A DNA stretch of 64,000 nucleotides from Streptomyces palmae (GCF_004684805.1 NZ_SRID01000002.1:22950-86949); one strand, 5' to 3'. Shown: positions 27,431-35,288, counted from the stretch's first letter. The notes: generated by a model not told the origin, from the sequence alone. Program-made: numbers and translations.

Positions 27431-27730
27431 GTGTTAGCCGCGCTCGCCCACCCTCTTGAGGGGTTCCCCCTCACCGCCGAAGGCGGATCCCTTCCGTACA
27501 GCAGCGAGGCCCCCACCGGCCCGAACACCCGTCCGTGGATTCTCCGCCACGTCCAGCGCCCGGACGCCACCCAGGCCATCGTCAAGCCGGCCGCGGTCTA
27601 CGACGAGCAGGCGCAGATGTCCATCAGCATCTACGACGGTCCGCTGCCCTACATGGCCACCCACAGCCCGACAGTGCCGGACGGAAACGTCAAGAATCCG
27701 CCGCCGCTGGACGAGGGCGCCAAGGACTGA
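27431..27730 (+). CDS. tgmA: graspetide (ATP-grasp-modified RiPP) precursor peptide, TgmA-like
   Basis: A 99-residue precursor. The GTG at 27431 is chosen because GAGAGGAG (27415-27422) lies 8 bases upstream; an in-frame GTG at 27398 has no ribosome site. A leader motif TRPWILRHVQR (about residues 35-45) fits the leader element recognised by ATP-grasp ligases. The C-terminal 25 residues (MATHSPTVPDGNVKNPPPLD plus EGAKD) supply Thr/Ser and Lys donors and Asp/Glu acceptors for ester or amide macrocycles. The second codon is TTA, the rare codon read by the bldA tRNA. The stop is 1 bp before the ATP-grasp gene. The ring pattern cannot be predicted. Confidence 0.85.
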   Translation: MLAALAHPLEGFPLTAEGGSLPYSSEAPTGPNTRPWILRHVQRPDATQAIVKPAAVYDEQAQMSISIYDGPLPYMATHSPTVPDGNVKNPPPLDEGAKD

Positions 27731-27731
27731 C

Positions 27732-28697
27732 ATGGGCAACATCCTCGTGATCGCCGCCCGTGACGACTGGCCGACGGACCGCGTCGTCAAGGTGCTGGCG
27801 GACCGAGGCGCGGAGGTGTTCCGCATGGACGCCGCAGAGTTCCCGCAGCAACTCACCCTCGCCGGGCGTATCGACGCCCGGCGAGGGTGGACCGGCGGAC
27901 TCACCAACGCACACCGCGCCGTCGACCTCGCCGACATCCAGGCTGCCTACTACCGCAGGCCCACCGCGTTCCAGCTGCCCAAGGGCATGTCCGAACCCGA
28001 GCGCAGGTTCGCCGCCGCCCAGGCGCGCGCCGGACTCGGCGGCATCATCACCGCCCTTGACTGCCGATGGGTCTCCGACCCCGCCGCCATGTCCCGCGCC
28101 GAGTACAAGCCACTCCAGCTCGCCACCGCCCGACAGTGCGGACTCGCCGTACCCCCGACCCTCATCACCAACAGCCCCGACGCCGTCCGGGCATTCGCCG
28201 GCGACATTGCCGGCCCGATCATCTGTAAGCCGGTCGCCTCGCCCGTACTCATCGAGGACGACGAGCTGAAAGTCGCCTACACCCGCCGCATCACTGAGGA
28301 CGACCTCGCCGACCTGCGCGGCATCGACACCACCGCCCACCTGTTCCAAGCCTGGATCGAGAAGGCATACGAGGTGCGCCTCACCGTGGCCGGCGACCGC
28401 CTGCTCGCCGCAGAAATCCACAGCACCACCAGCGCCGGCCAGACCGACTGGCGTAGCGACTACCAGTCCCTCTCCTACCGGGTCACCGACACACCGCCCG
28501 TGATCGGTGACGCGGTGCGCCGCCTCATGCGCAGGCTCAACCTCCGGTTCGGTGCCCTCGACTTCATCGTGTCTCCTGACGGGCAGTGGACGTTCCTCGA
28601 GGTCAACCCGTGCGGCGAATGGGACTGGATACAACACCGGACAGGACTACCCATCGCGGAAGCCATCGCCGACGAACTGCAAGGAGTACCCGCGTGA
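27732..28697 (+). CDS. tgmB: graspetide ATP-grasp ligase (peptide maturase), TgmB-like
   Basis: A 321-residue ATP-grasp enzyme of the SAV_5884 maturase type that activates Asp/Glu side chains of the precursor and joins them to Ser/Thr/Lys. It has an N-terminal Rossmann-like domain (MGNILVIAARDDWPTDRVV). The ATP-binding lysine and loop are near AGPIICKPVASPVL, with EVRLTVAGDRLLAAEI following. The metal-binding Glu/Asn pair is in WTFLEVNPCGEW. AYYRRPTAFQ (about 73-82) matches the precursor-binding region of this family. It begins 1 bp after the precursor stop and overlaps the methyltransferase gene by 4 bp. Confidence 0.93.
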   Translation: MGNILVIAARDDWPTDRVVKVLADRGAEVFRMDAAEFPQQLTLAGRIDARRGWTGGLTNAHRAVDLADIQAAYYRRPTAFQLPKGMSEPERRFAAAQARAGLGGIITALDCRWVSDPAAMSRAEYKPLQLATARQCGLAVPPTLITNSPDAVRAFAGDIAGPIICKPVASPVLIEDDELKVAYTRRITEDDLADLRGIDTTAHLFQAWIEKAYEVRLTVAGDRLLAAEIHSTTSAGQTDWRSDYQSLSYRVTDTPPVIGDAVRRLMRRLNLRFGALDFIVSPDGQWTFLEVNPCGEWDWIQHRTGLPIAEAIADELQGVPA

Positions 28698-29875
28698 GTA
28701 CCGACCCCACGCTTGCCGACGTTCGGCCGCGACTCGGCGCTCTGGTCGACGAGCTGAGCACCGCCGGCGCGATCCGCACCCCCCGGTGGGCCGAAGTCTT
28801 CGCCTCCGTGCCACGCCACCCGTTCGTACCCCGCTGGTACAGCCAGGAGACCAACGACAGGGGACTCACCGTCTGGCGCCTGCACTCCGCGGCTGAGGAC
28901 CGCGACGCCTGGCTCGCGGCCGTCTACAGCGACCAGACCCTCGTGACCGCCCTTGACCCCGAAACCGCCGAGCAGGTGGACGAGCACGCGTGGACGGGCG
29001 TGCCCACCTCTTCCGGCACCATGCCGAGTCTGCTCGCCGGCATGGTCGAAGAACTCCTGGTCCATGACGGTCACCGGGTATGGGACGTGGGTACCGGCAC
29101 CGGCTACCTCACCGCCCTACTGTGCTCCCGCGTCGGCGCTGATCTCGTCTACTCCTCCGACGTCGATCCCCAGCTCGTCGACGCCGCCCGAGGGCGCCTC
29201 GCTCAGCTCGGCTACGAGCCGCACCTCGCAGCCTGCGACGCACGCGACGGCCATCCCGGTCCGGACGACGTCCAGTTCGACCGCACCATCGCCACCTGCT
29301 CAGTACCTGCCATCCCACAGGCATGGATCGAGCAGACGCGGCCCGGCGGCCTCATCGTGACCGACATCGCGCTCGGTATCGAAGGAGGTCTCGTCCGCGT
29401 CAGGGTCGACAAGGAACACGCCTCAGGCGCCTTCACCATCACAGGTGGCCGCTTCATGGCTGCCCGCGGCAACGCCACCACCTACCCGGCGAAGCACCGC
29501 GCCCCGTACGCGTCGGCCGTCGACACTCGCCGCACCGACGTCACGGCAGCGGACATCCGTGCGCACTACCCGTTCCGTCTCCTCCTCGCGTTCCACTTCC
29601 CGGCCGCCGAACTCGTCTACAGCATCGACGACGACACAGGCGCCATGGCTCTTCAGCTACAGCTGCCTGACGGCACCTGGGCCCGCACGCCGCTCTCCGG
29701 AGCGCAGACAGTCACCTACGGAGGGTCACCCGGGCTCTGGCAGGAGGTCGAGGAGGCGTGGCGGTGGTGGAACGAGCAGGACCGCCCCACACAAGACCGG
29801 TTCTGCTACCACCGCGACGCCGACGGCTGCGCCCACGTTCGCCACCTCCCGACCCGCCGCCGCTGGGCACTGTGA
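28694..29875 (+). CDS. tgmC: PIMT-like protein O-methyltransferase of the graspetide system, TgmC-like
   Basis: A 393-residue homologue of protein-L-isoaspartate O-methyltransferase, with the SAM motif VWDVGTGTGYLTALL (about 129-143) and the PIMT signature SSGTMPSLLAGMVEELL just before it. In related clusters such enzymes methylate an Asp of the cyclised peptide, which then becomes an aspartimide or isoaspartate. The long C-terminal part (about 260-393) is typical of the RiPP-linked group and absent from housekeeping PIMT. The GTG at 28694 overlaps the tgmB stop (GTGA). No transporter or protease follows. Confidence 0.92.
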   Translation: MSTDPTLADVRPRLGALVDELSTAGAIRTPRWAEVFASVPRHPFVPRWYSQETNDRGLTVWRLHSAAEDRDAWLAAVYSDQTLVTALDPETAEQVDEHAWTGVPTSSGTMPSLLAGMVEELLVHDGHRVWDVGTGTGYLTALLCSRVGADLVYSSDVDPQLVDAARGRLAQLGYEPHLAACDARDGHPGPDDVQFDRTIATCSVPAIPQAWIEQTRPGGLIVTDIALGIEGGLVRVRVDKEHASGAFTITGGRFMAARGNATTYPAKHRAPYASAVDTRRTDVTAADIRAHYPFRLLLAFHFPAAELVYSIDDDTGAMALQLQLPDGTWARTPLSGAQTVTYGGSPGLWQEVEEAWRWWNEQDRPTQDRFCYHRDADGCAHVRHLPTRRRWAL

Positions 29876-29904
29876 CCAGCAACCAGGCCGGTCGGCCCGG
29901 TGGG

Positions 29905-30300
29905 TCAGAGCAGGGGGCCCAGGGGGCCGAGGTCCAGGTTGAGGTCGTCCATGGTCAGCCCGTATCGGTCGCACAGTTCGGCCATCCGGTCGTGGAGGAG
30001 CATCAGGGTGAGGCCCAGGCGCTCCTCCTGCTCCTCGGTGAGGCCGCCCGCGTCGACCCGGTGCAGTGCCTGCCGTTCCATGAGCTGGCGCAGCAGCTCC
30101 ACGATGGTGAGCACCAGGCGCACCAGGTCCCGCTCCACGGTGTCCGGGTCGCTGTGCAGCCGCTCGGCCAGCGAGCCGGGGTGGGGGTGCAGCTCGTCGG
30201 GGCGCGCGGGGGACATCGACAGCGCGCGGGCGGCGGCCTGGGCGGCCTCCCGTACGGGGTCGGGGGACGGGCGATCAGTAGGGTTCGGCACGGTCGGCAC
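29905..30300 (-). CDS. gvpK: gas vesicle protein GvpK
   Basis: A 131-residue GvpK, the last gene of the gvp operon. The conserved core is DTVERDLVRLVLTIVELLRQ followed by LMERQALHRVDAGGL and EERLGLTLMLLHDRMAELC. GvpK is an essential minor component in gas vesicle assembly in other organisms. The GTG at 30300 has GAGG 4-5 bases upstream and overlaps gvpS by 26 bp. The first 15 residues (Pro-rich) are poorly conserved, so a GTG start at the VREAAQ position is possible. It converges on tgmC, 29 bp away. Confidence 0.93.
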   Translation of the reverse strand: MPTVPNPTDRPSPDPVREAAQAAARALSMSPARPDELHPHPGSLAERLHSDPDTVERDLVRLVLTIVELLRQLMERQALHRVDAGGLTEEQEERLGLTLMLLHDRMAELCDRYGLTMDDLNLDLGPLGPLL

Positions 30301-30541
30301 CGTCCTCGGCGGAGCTGGTGGGCAGTTCGAGCGTCCAGGTCCGTTCGGCTTCCTCGCGGATGGCCACCACCACGGCCCGCAGGGAGACGCGGACCAGGTC
30401 GATGTCGGCGATCGACAGGATGAGGTCGCCGGTCAGCACGGCACCACCGCTGAGCAGGCGGTCCAGCAGGTCGATCAGGGCGACCTGCGGCTGCACCAGG
30501 GGGCGATCCCCGGGCTCCGCGCCCGCCGCGTGCCTGGTCAT
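30275..30541 (-). CDS. gvpS: gas vesicle structural-type protein GvpS (GvpA superfamily)
   Basis: An 88-residue member of the GvpA/GvpJ/GvpM/GvpS group. The core ALIDLLDRLLSGGAVLTGDLILSIADIDLVRVSLRAVVVAI matches the amphipathic helix-strand pattern of GvpA, with the conserved Asp-Ile-Asp. It overlaps gvpL by 4 bp (ATGA) and gvpK by 26 bp, so the three are translationally coupled. It is probably a minor shell or cap component. Confidence 0.92.
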   Translation of the reverse strand: MTRHAAGAEPGDRPLVQPQVALIDLLDRLLSGGAVLTGDLILSIADIDLVRVSLRAVVVAIREEAERTWTLELPTSSAEDGADRAEPY

Positions 30542-31350
30542 GGCGCCGGCGCCTCCTCCGGGGCACCCAGGCGACTGAAGGAGTACGGGGCCCAGGGGCC
30601 GGTGATGTCCACCCGGACGCCGGGGCGGCCCTCGGCTGCGCGCAGCACCCGGTCACGGAACTCCTCGGCCAGGTCGTGGGGGACGAGGTAGGCGTCGTTC
30701 GCGACGTTCTCGCCGGAGGTGTCGGCCAGCCGGCCCTGCTGCGGCCGGTGGCGGGCGTGCTCGGAGACCACCTCCCGGACCCCGGCGTCGATCCGGCGCA
30801 CCACCTCTTCCGCGGTGTGCCAGACATCCTGGCGTTCCTGGTGGTGGTGGCGGCGTTGGCGCAGATAGGCCCGGCCCGGATCAGCCGCCTCCGCGGCGGG
30901 CGTGGTCGCCTGGGGTTCCGGCGCGGCGGGAGTGCTGACGTAGACCTTCACGCCCCACTCCGCCTGTCCGGCCAGCCGGTCCAGCAGGGCGGCGAAGGTC
31001 TGGTGGCCCTCGCGCAGCATCTGCGCCACGCGCTCCTCGTCGAGGTAGACGGTGGCCAGCCGGAGCGGCAGGACCGTGGTGTGGGCGGCGAGGGAGTCGA
31101 CGACCAGGTGGTGGGCCCTGGCCGTGCGCTCCAGCCAGTCGAGGTCCTCCAGGTGCGCGGTGAGGGCCGCCTGGGAGAAGTCGGTGTCGGGTACGGGGCT
31201 GACCGCCGCCGCCAGGTCCGCCGAGCGGACCAGGGTGACGGGTCCGTCGGCGACGCCACGGCAGCCGGCCAGCGCGCTGTGCTCCAGCGGATCGGAGTAC
31301 CGCACTATGGCGTAGGCGTAGCTGAGGGTGCCGGCCATCGCTCCGGCCAT
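30538..31350 (-). CDS. gvpL: gas vesicle protein GvpL/GvpF family, GvpL position
   Basis: A 270-residue GvpL/F protein: the N-terminal ferredoxin-like segment (LSYAYAIVRYSD) and the helical region AAHTTVLPLRLATVYLDEERV with GHQTFAALLDRL are characteristic. The C-terminal repeat of the fold ends in VRVDITGPWAPYSF, the family signature. GvpF/L proteins bind GvpA and act in nucleation of the vesicle. A His/Arg-rich insertion (YLRQRRHHHQERQ) lies in the middle. GGGAGGAG 3-4 bases before the ATG at 31350 supports this start over the ATG four codons later. Confidence 0.94.
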   Translation of the reverse strand: MAGAMAGTLSYAYAIVRYSDPLEHSALAGCRGVADGPVTLVRSADLAAAVSPVPDTDFSQAALTAHLEDLDWLERTARAHHLVVDSLAAHTTVLPLRLATVYLDEERVAQMLREGHQTFAALLDRLAGQAEWGVKVYVSTPAAPEPQATTPAAEAADPGRAYLRQRRHHHQERQDVWHTAEEVVRRIDAGVREVVSEHARHRPQQGRLADTSGENVANDAYLVPHDLAEEFRDRVLRAAEGRPGVRVDITGPWAPYSFSRLGAPEEAPAP

Positions 31351-31361
31351 CGCTCCTCCCT

Positions 31362-31465
31362 GTTCCCTGTCGGTCTCGGTCAGTCGGTCTTCGTTCGGTC
31401 CCTGTCGGTCCCGGTCAGTCCCTGTCAGCCGGTCTTCGTTCGGTCCCTGTCAGTCCCTGTCAGTC
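31362..31465. repeat. short intercistronic repeats between gvpJ and gvpL
   Basis: CGGTCTTCGTTCGGTCCCTG plus TC occurs at 31385-31406 and 31430-31451 (period 45), interspersed with many GTCCCTGTC and CGGTCAGTC units. The repeats fill the 109-bp gap between gvpJ and gvpL and run into the gvpJ stop. Their function is unknown. Confidence 0.75.
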
Positions 31466-32050
31466 CTCTTCTCGGTCCCGGGTGCGCCGCCTGCCACGGC
31501 TCGGTTCGGCCCCTCGGGAGCGGTCCGCCGCGCGTGGGCGTTCCGTCTCGCGGGGGCTTCGCGCGTCGCTCGGAGGTTCGGGGGTCTCGCGTGGGCGCTG
31601 CGCCTTGCGGGGACGTTCCGCCTCGCTCGTACTCTCCGCCTCGCGCGGGCTTTCCTCTTCAGGGGCCCGCTCGGTGACGGCCGGGGGCTCGGTGGTCTGC
31701 CTCCGCAGCTCCTGGACCTCGGCCCGCAGGCGCTCGTTCTGCTCTTCCAGGCTGCGCCGCTTCTCCTCGCGGGAGGACAGCTCCGGGTCCGCCCGCGAGG
31801 AGAGCGCCGGGTCGTGCTCCCACCAGTCGATGCCGATCTCCTTCGCCTTGTCCACGGAGGCCACCAGCAACCGGAGTTTGATGGTGAGGAGTTCGATGTC
31901 CAGGAGGTTGATCTTGATGTCGCCGACGATGACGATGCCCTTGTCGAGCACCCGCTCAAGGATGTCGGCCAGGTTGGCGCCGCTCCCCGACCGCTCGGGT
32001 GGGTAGAACGATCGGGCGGGGCCCCCGGGGGAGGGAACGGGCTCGGTCAC
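31460..32050 (-). CDS. gvpJ: gas vesicle protein GvpJ with long charged C-terminal extension
   Basis: A 196-residue GvpA-superfamily protein. The first about 90 residues hold the family core (LADILERVLDKGIVIVGDIK, then INLLDIELLTIKLRLLVASVD). The rest is a highly charged Glu/Arg/Pro-rich tail with a probable coiled coil at about 95-120 (EEKRRSLEEQNERLRAEVQE) and many PRE/RPR repeats. GvpJ is a minor component of the vesicle tip. Typical GvpJ is about 100-150 residues, so the tail is extra. The GTG at 32050 follows AGGAGG at 11 bases. Confidence 0.9.
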   Translation of the reverse strand: MTEPVPSPGGPARSFYPPERSGSGANLADILERVLDKGIVIVGDIKINLLDIELLTIKLRLLVASVDKAKEIGIDWWEHDPALSSRADPELSSREEKRRSLEEQNERLRAEVQELRRQTTEPPAVTERAPEEESPREAESTSEAERPRKAQRPRETPEPPSDARSPRETERPRAADRSRGAEPSRGRRRTRDREED

Positions 32051-32071
32051 GGCGGGATCGACCTCCTCGGT

Positions 32072-33214
32072 TCATCGCCTGGATCGGCGGGGCCGCTCTT
32101 CCTCCTCGGGCTCCTCGTCCTCGTAGGCGTCCTCGGCGTCTTCCTCGAACGTGTCCTCGTACGGCTCGTCATCGCGCTGGCCGCGGCGCCGGCTCCGCGC
32201 CTCGGGCTGGTCGTGGGCCGCGTCGTCCTCCTCGTCCTCGTCGTCGTAGGAGTCCTCGCCGTCCTCGGCGCCCTCCTCTTCCTCGTCGCCCTCGCCGTAC
32301 TCGTCCTCGTCGGCCCGCTGGTCCTGCTGCTCGCCGGACGCGGCCTCCTCGTCCTCCTCCGGCTCCCGGTCCTCCTCGGCCTCCTCGTCGGGCCCGCGGA
32401 CCACCTCGCCGTCGCGGATCTCTCCGCCCCAGCCGCCGGTGGCCTCTCCGCGCATGGTCAGGAAGGACCGGTAGCGCTTCAGGTCGAGGCGGGCGCGGCG
32501 GCCCTGGGCGCGCCACAGGGCGCCGGTCTTCTCGACCAAACCGTGCGGGTAGTACTCCATGACCAGCAGCACCCTGGTCAGGTTCTCGCCGAGCGGGTGG
32601 AAGGTGACCACGCCCTTGGTGGTGCCCTTGGCCCCCTCGGAGGTCCACGCGATGCGTTCGTCGGGCACCATCTCGGTGACCTTGCCCGTCCAGCTGCGGT
32701 TCGACTTGGCGATCTTCACATGCCACTGCGACTTGACGTCGTCCTCCCTTTCGACCTGCACGACGCCCTTGGCGAACCTGCTGAAGTGCTGGAACTGGGT
32801 CCACTGGTCGTACGCCTCGCGCACCGGGACACCGACGTCCACGTCCTCGATCATCAACAGGCTCTTGCCGCCGGCACCGGACCGCTTCCCCCCGCCGCCC
32901 TTCTTGCCGGTGAGCCCCTTGACCTTGTCCATCAGCGAGTCCTTGGCCATGCCCAGGACGGCCGAGCCGGGAGAGGCGCCCGAGGCCAGCCGCTGGCCGC
33001 CCTTGCCGAGGGCCGACACCAACCCCTGCGGGGCCAGACCGCCCAAGTCCCCCTGGCCGAGCTTCTCGGCCGCGCCCTCCAGTCGGTGCGTCATGTCCCC
33101 CAGCCCCTTCTCCAGGCGCGCCTGGAGATATGCCTCGGCTTCCTCGACCAGGCGGCTGGTGCCCGGATTGTCCTGGAGCCGGTCTCGCAGACCGCGCGAC
33201 TTCTGCTCAGCCAT
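32072..33214 (-). CDS. gvpZ: GvpZ-type SRPBCC protein with acidic tail
   Basis: A 380-residue protein at the gvpZ position. A helical N-terminal region (1-110) leads into an SRPBCC/polyketide-cyclase-like lipid-binding fold (about 115-265): VDVGVPVREAYDQWTQFQHF, DERIAWTSEGAKGT and VLLVMEYYPHGLVEK. The remaining 110 residues are almost wholly Glu/Asp with Arg at the end, giving a strongly acidic disordered tail. GvpZ is specific to actinobacterial gas vesicle loci and its role is unknown. GAGGAGGTCC lies just before the ATG at 33214. It overlaps gvpY by 8 bp. Confidence 0.88.
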   Translation of the reverse strand: MAEQKSRGLRDRLQDNPGTSRLVEEAEAYLQARLEKGLGDMTHRLEGAAEKLGQGDLGGLAPQGLVSALGKGGQRLASGASPGSAVLGMAKDSLMDKVKGLTGKKGGGGKRSGAGGKSLLMIEDVDVGVPVREAYDQWTQFQHFSRFAKGVVQVEREDDVKSQWHVKIAKSNRSWTGKVTEMVPDERIAWTSEGAKGTTKGVVTFHPLGENLTRVLLVMEYYPHGLVEKTGALWRAQGRRARLDLKRYRSFLTMRGEATGGWGGEIRDGEVVRGPDEEAEEDREPEEDEEAASGEQQDQRADEDEYGEGDEEEEGAEDGEDSYDDEDEEDDAAHDQPEARSRRRGQRDDEPYEDTFEEDAEDAYEDEEPEEEERPRRSRR

Positions 33215-33776
33215 CACCGGACCTCCTCGTCCTGCGCGGGCGCTCGGCCGAGGGGCGTTCGGCCGCACCGCCGTCCTTCCCGCCGCCGCGGCCCTCCCTG
33301 GAGCCGGAACCCTTGGAGCCGGACTCCTTGGAGCGCGGTGTCCGGCGCGTACCCTCGCCTCCGCCGCGGGAGGGGGACTCGGTCCGGCGCCCGGACCGGC
33401 CGCCCGCCGCGGGCTTCTTCTCCCGGCCGTCCTCTGCCTCTTCCGCTTCCTCTTGCGCTTCCTCTTCCTCGGCCTCGTCCGGCGCCGACTCCTCGCGCAG
33501 CGCCGCCGTCCGGTCGTGCAGGGTGTCGGCCAGGCGCTCCGCGCTGGAGGTCATCACCGAGGTCGCCGCCGCCTTGCCCGCGGACAGCAACTCACCGCGT
33601 ACCCGCTCGTCGACGCCGCCGAGGAGGGGAGCACGGCCGAGGGCGCCGCCGAGCTGCCCGGCTCTGATGTGGCGGCCGGCCAGCAGACTGCCGATACTCA
33701 GCGCGAGCTTCGCCTTCTTGGTACGCCCCAACACGTATCCCCCCAGCACAGCCGCGCCGATCTTGGCATTGCTCAT
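33207..33776 (-). CDS. gvpY: gas vesicle cluster protein GvpY
   Basis: A 189-residue protein at the gvpY position. The first 70 residues contain a short hydrophobic, glycine-rich segment (SNAKIGAAVLGGYVLGRTKK and ALSIGSLLAGRHI). The rest is low-complexity: an acidic Glu-rich stretch (about 85-110), then Lys/Arg/Ser/Gly-rich repeats. I start at the ATG at 33776, which has GGAG 3 bases upstream, rather than the GTG at 33785. GvpY occurs only in actinobacterial gvp operons; its function is unknown. Confidence 0.8.
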   Translation of the reverse strand: MSNAKIGAAVLGGYVLGRTKKAKLALSIGSLLAGRHIRAGQLGGALGRAPLLGGVDERVRGELLSAGKAAATSVMTSSAERLADTLHDRTAALREESAPDEAEEEEAQEEAEEAEDGREKKPAAGGRSGRRTESPSRGGGEGTRRTPRSKESGSKGSGSREGRGGGKDGGAAERPSAERPRRTRRSGDG

Positions 33777-33813
33777 CGTCTCCACCCTCGCTTTCCTTGC
33801 CGTCCGGTGGTCA

Positions 33814-34044
33814 TCACTGCCGTCCTGCCATCAGCTGGGCCAGCAGCTCCTCCTCCCGCTGACCGAACTCCTCCTCGCTGATACGGCCCTCGGACCGCGC
33901 CCGCTCCAGGGAGGCGAGTTCCTCCTGGAGCGCGGCGGGGTCGTCGAGTTCCTGCTCCGCCGCGAGGCGGACCTTGTCCACCACCCAGCCGACGCCCCTG
34001 ACCGGGGCGAGGGGCAGCGTCAGAATCCCGGTGATCAGTCCCAC
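33814..34044 (-). CDS. gvpG: gas vesicle protein GvpG
   Basis: A 76-residue GvpG. The conserved N-terminus GLITGILTLPLAPVRGVGWV is followed by a helical region (VVDKVRLAAEQELDD and ARSEGRISEEEFGQREEELL). GvpG is a small accessory protein needed for vesicle formation. The GTG at 34044 has GGAGGAG immediately upstream. It lies between gvpF and gvpY. Confidence 0.93.
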   Translation of the reverse strand: MGLITGILTLPLAPVRGVGWVVDKVRLAAEQELDDPAALQEELASLERARSEGRISEEEFGQREEELLAQLMAGRQ

Positions 34045-34066
34045 GGCTCCTCCCTCACTCGGCTCG

Positions 34067-34780
34067 TCACGCGAAGCTGTACGGCGGCAGCGGGCCGCGC
34101 ACCCGTACCTCCGCGGTCTCGCCGTACCGCTCGGCCAGCTCGTCGGCGGCCCGGACGAACTCCTCGGCCCGGTCCTCCTCGACGAGGAAGGACGCGTTGA
34201 GGAAGTACCGCTGGGAAGGCGGCGAGAGCTGCTGGGAGTGCACGAGCGGACGCAGCGCCTCGACGATCTCCGCGGCCAGCGCCTCCTCGGTCGCCTGCAC
34301 CTCCTGGGCGAGGAGCTCGCCCAGCGCCAGCCGGTCCTCGTAGCTACCGCCGCCCGCGCGGGTGGCCTCGTTGAGCCGGCGGGCCTGTTCGGAGCGGGAC
34401 AGCACCGCGCGCAGCAGCCCGTCCTCGTTCTCCACGGCCTTGACGTTGAACTCCACCCGGCCGGAGAGCGTCTCCAGGGTCTTGGAGAACTCCTCGGCCC
34501 GTTCCCGCAGCACCCCGCGCACGGCCTCCTCGTCCGCCGCCACATAGCCGAAGCTCAACGGCAGGATGCTGCCGTCGGCGCCCAGGCTCTGCTGGACGGC
34601 GTGGTGCGCCTCCAGGTCCCGCCGGGACATCGCGAGGTCCTCGGGGACCTCGCTCACCACGGCCCGCAGCGAGTCGCCACCGATCGTGTGCAGCGCGACG
34701 GGCGGGTCCCCCACTCCGTGGAGCTCCTCCAGACGCAGTGGGTGCGAGTCCGAGGTGATGGCGTAGACGTACACCGGCAT
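34067..34780 (-). CDS. gvpF: gas vesicle protein GvpF (GvpL/F family)
   Basis: A 237-residue GvpL/F protein. It starts MPVYVYAITSDSHPL and contains ILPLSFGYVAADEEAVRGVL plus the central helices. The C-terminal signature VRVRGPLPPYSFA completes the fold, and sequence, length and domain order match GvpF. It directly follows gvpA by 5 bp and is probably translated from the same message. GvpF interacts with GvpA during nucleation. Confidence 0.94.
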   Translation of the reverse strand: MPVYVYAITSDSHPLRLEELHGVGDPPVALHTIGGDSLRAVVSEVPEDLAMSRRDLEAHHAVQQSLGADGSILPLSFGYVAADEEAVRGVLRERAEEFSKTLETLSGRVEFNVKAVENEDGLLRAVLSRSEQARRLNEATRAGGGSYEDRLALGELLAQEVQATEEALAAEIVEALRPLVHSQQLSPPSQRYFLNASFLVEEDRAEEFVRAADELAERYGETAEVRVRGPLPPYSFA

Positions 34781-34785
34781 GACGC

Positions 34786-35244
34786 TCAGTCCCCCCTCGA
34801 TCGCGAGGAGCGGTGGGACCGGGGTTCCGGCTCCTCCTGCCGGGAGCGGCCGCGCCGCTCGGAGACGGTGTCCTCTTCGTCCTCGCCCTTGTGCAGCGAG
34901 TCGGTGATGGCCTCGACCGCGCCCGCGAGCGCTCCCTTGCCCTTGCCCTTGGCGACGCCTTCGGTGGTGTCCTGCACGATGTCGGTCAGCTGGGCGGGGG
35001 CCTTGCGGCCGGATTCGAGGTCGAGGCGGTTGCACGCCTCGGCGAAGCGGAGGTAGGTGTCGACGCTCGCCACCACCACGCGGGCGTCCACCTTCAGGAT
35101 CTCGATGCCCACCAGGGAGACCCTGGCGAACACGTCGATCACCAAGCCGCGGTCCAGGACCAGGTCCAGCACGTCGTAGAGGTTCCCCGTACCCCGGCCG
35201 CCGCCTGCCGCCAGCCCACCGCCGCCTTGCGGAGTCACAGTCAC
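34786..35244 (-). CDS. gvpA: gas vesicle structural protein GvpA with C-terminal extension
   Basis: A 152-residue GvpA-type shell protein. The core (about 20-75) is [20 protein letters not shown] followed by [20 protein letters not shown], with the conserved amphipathic strands, then [14 protein letters not shown]. Streptomyces GvpA carries a longer C-terminus than the 70-residue cyanobacterial protein. Here the extension ends in a charged Glu/Arg/Ser tail. The GTG at 35244 has AAGGAAGAAG 4-6 bases upstream. It is second in the operon after gvpO. Confidence 0.94.
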   Translation of the reverse strand: MTVTPQGGGGLAAGGGRGTGNLYDVLDLVLDRGLVIDVFARVSLVGIEILKVDARVVVASVDTYLRFAEACNRLDLESGRKAPAQLTDIVQDTTEGVAKGKGKGALAGAVEAITDSLHKGEDEEDTVSERRGRSRQEEPEPRSHRSSRSRGD

Positions 35245-35288
35245 GATCTTCTTCCTTTCACGAGGTCGTGACGTAGGGGCGTTCCTCG

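Noticed and set aside
31328..33667. 779-residue plus-strand frame across the gvp genes
   Set aside because: Leu/Val-rich and Arg/Pro-rich low-complexity translation produced by the complement of acidic tails; the gvp genes on the other strand are supported by homology and overlaps.
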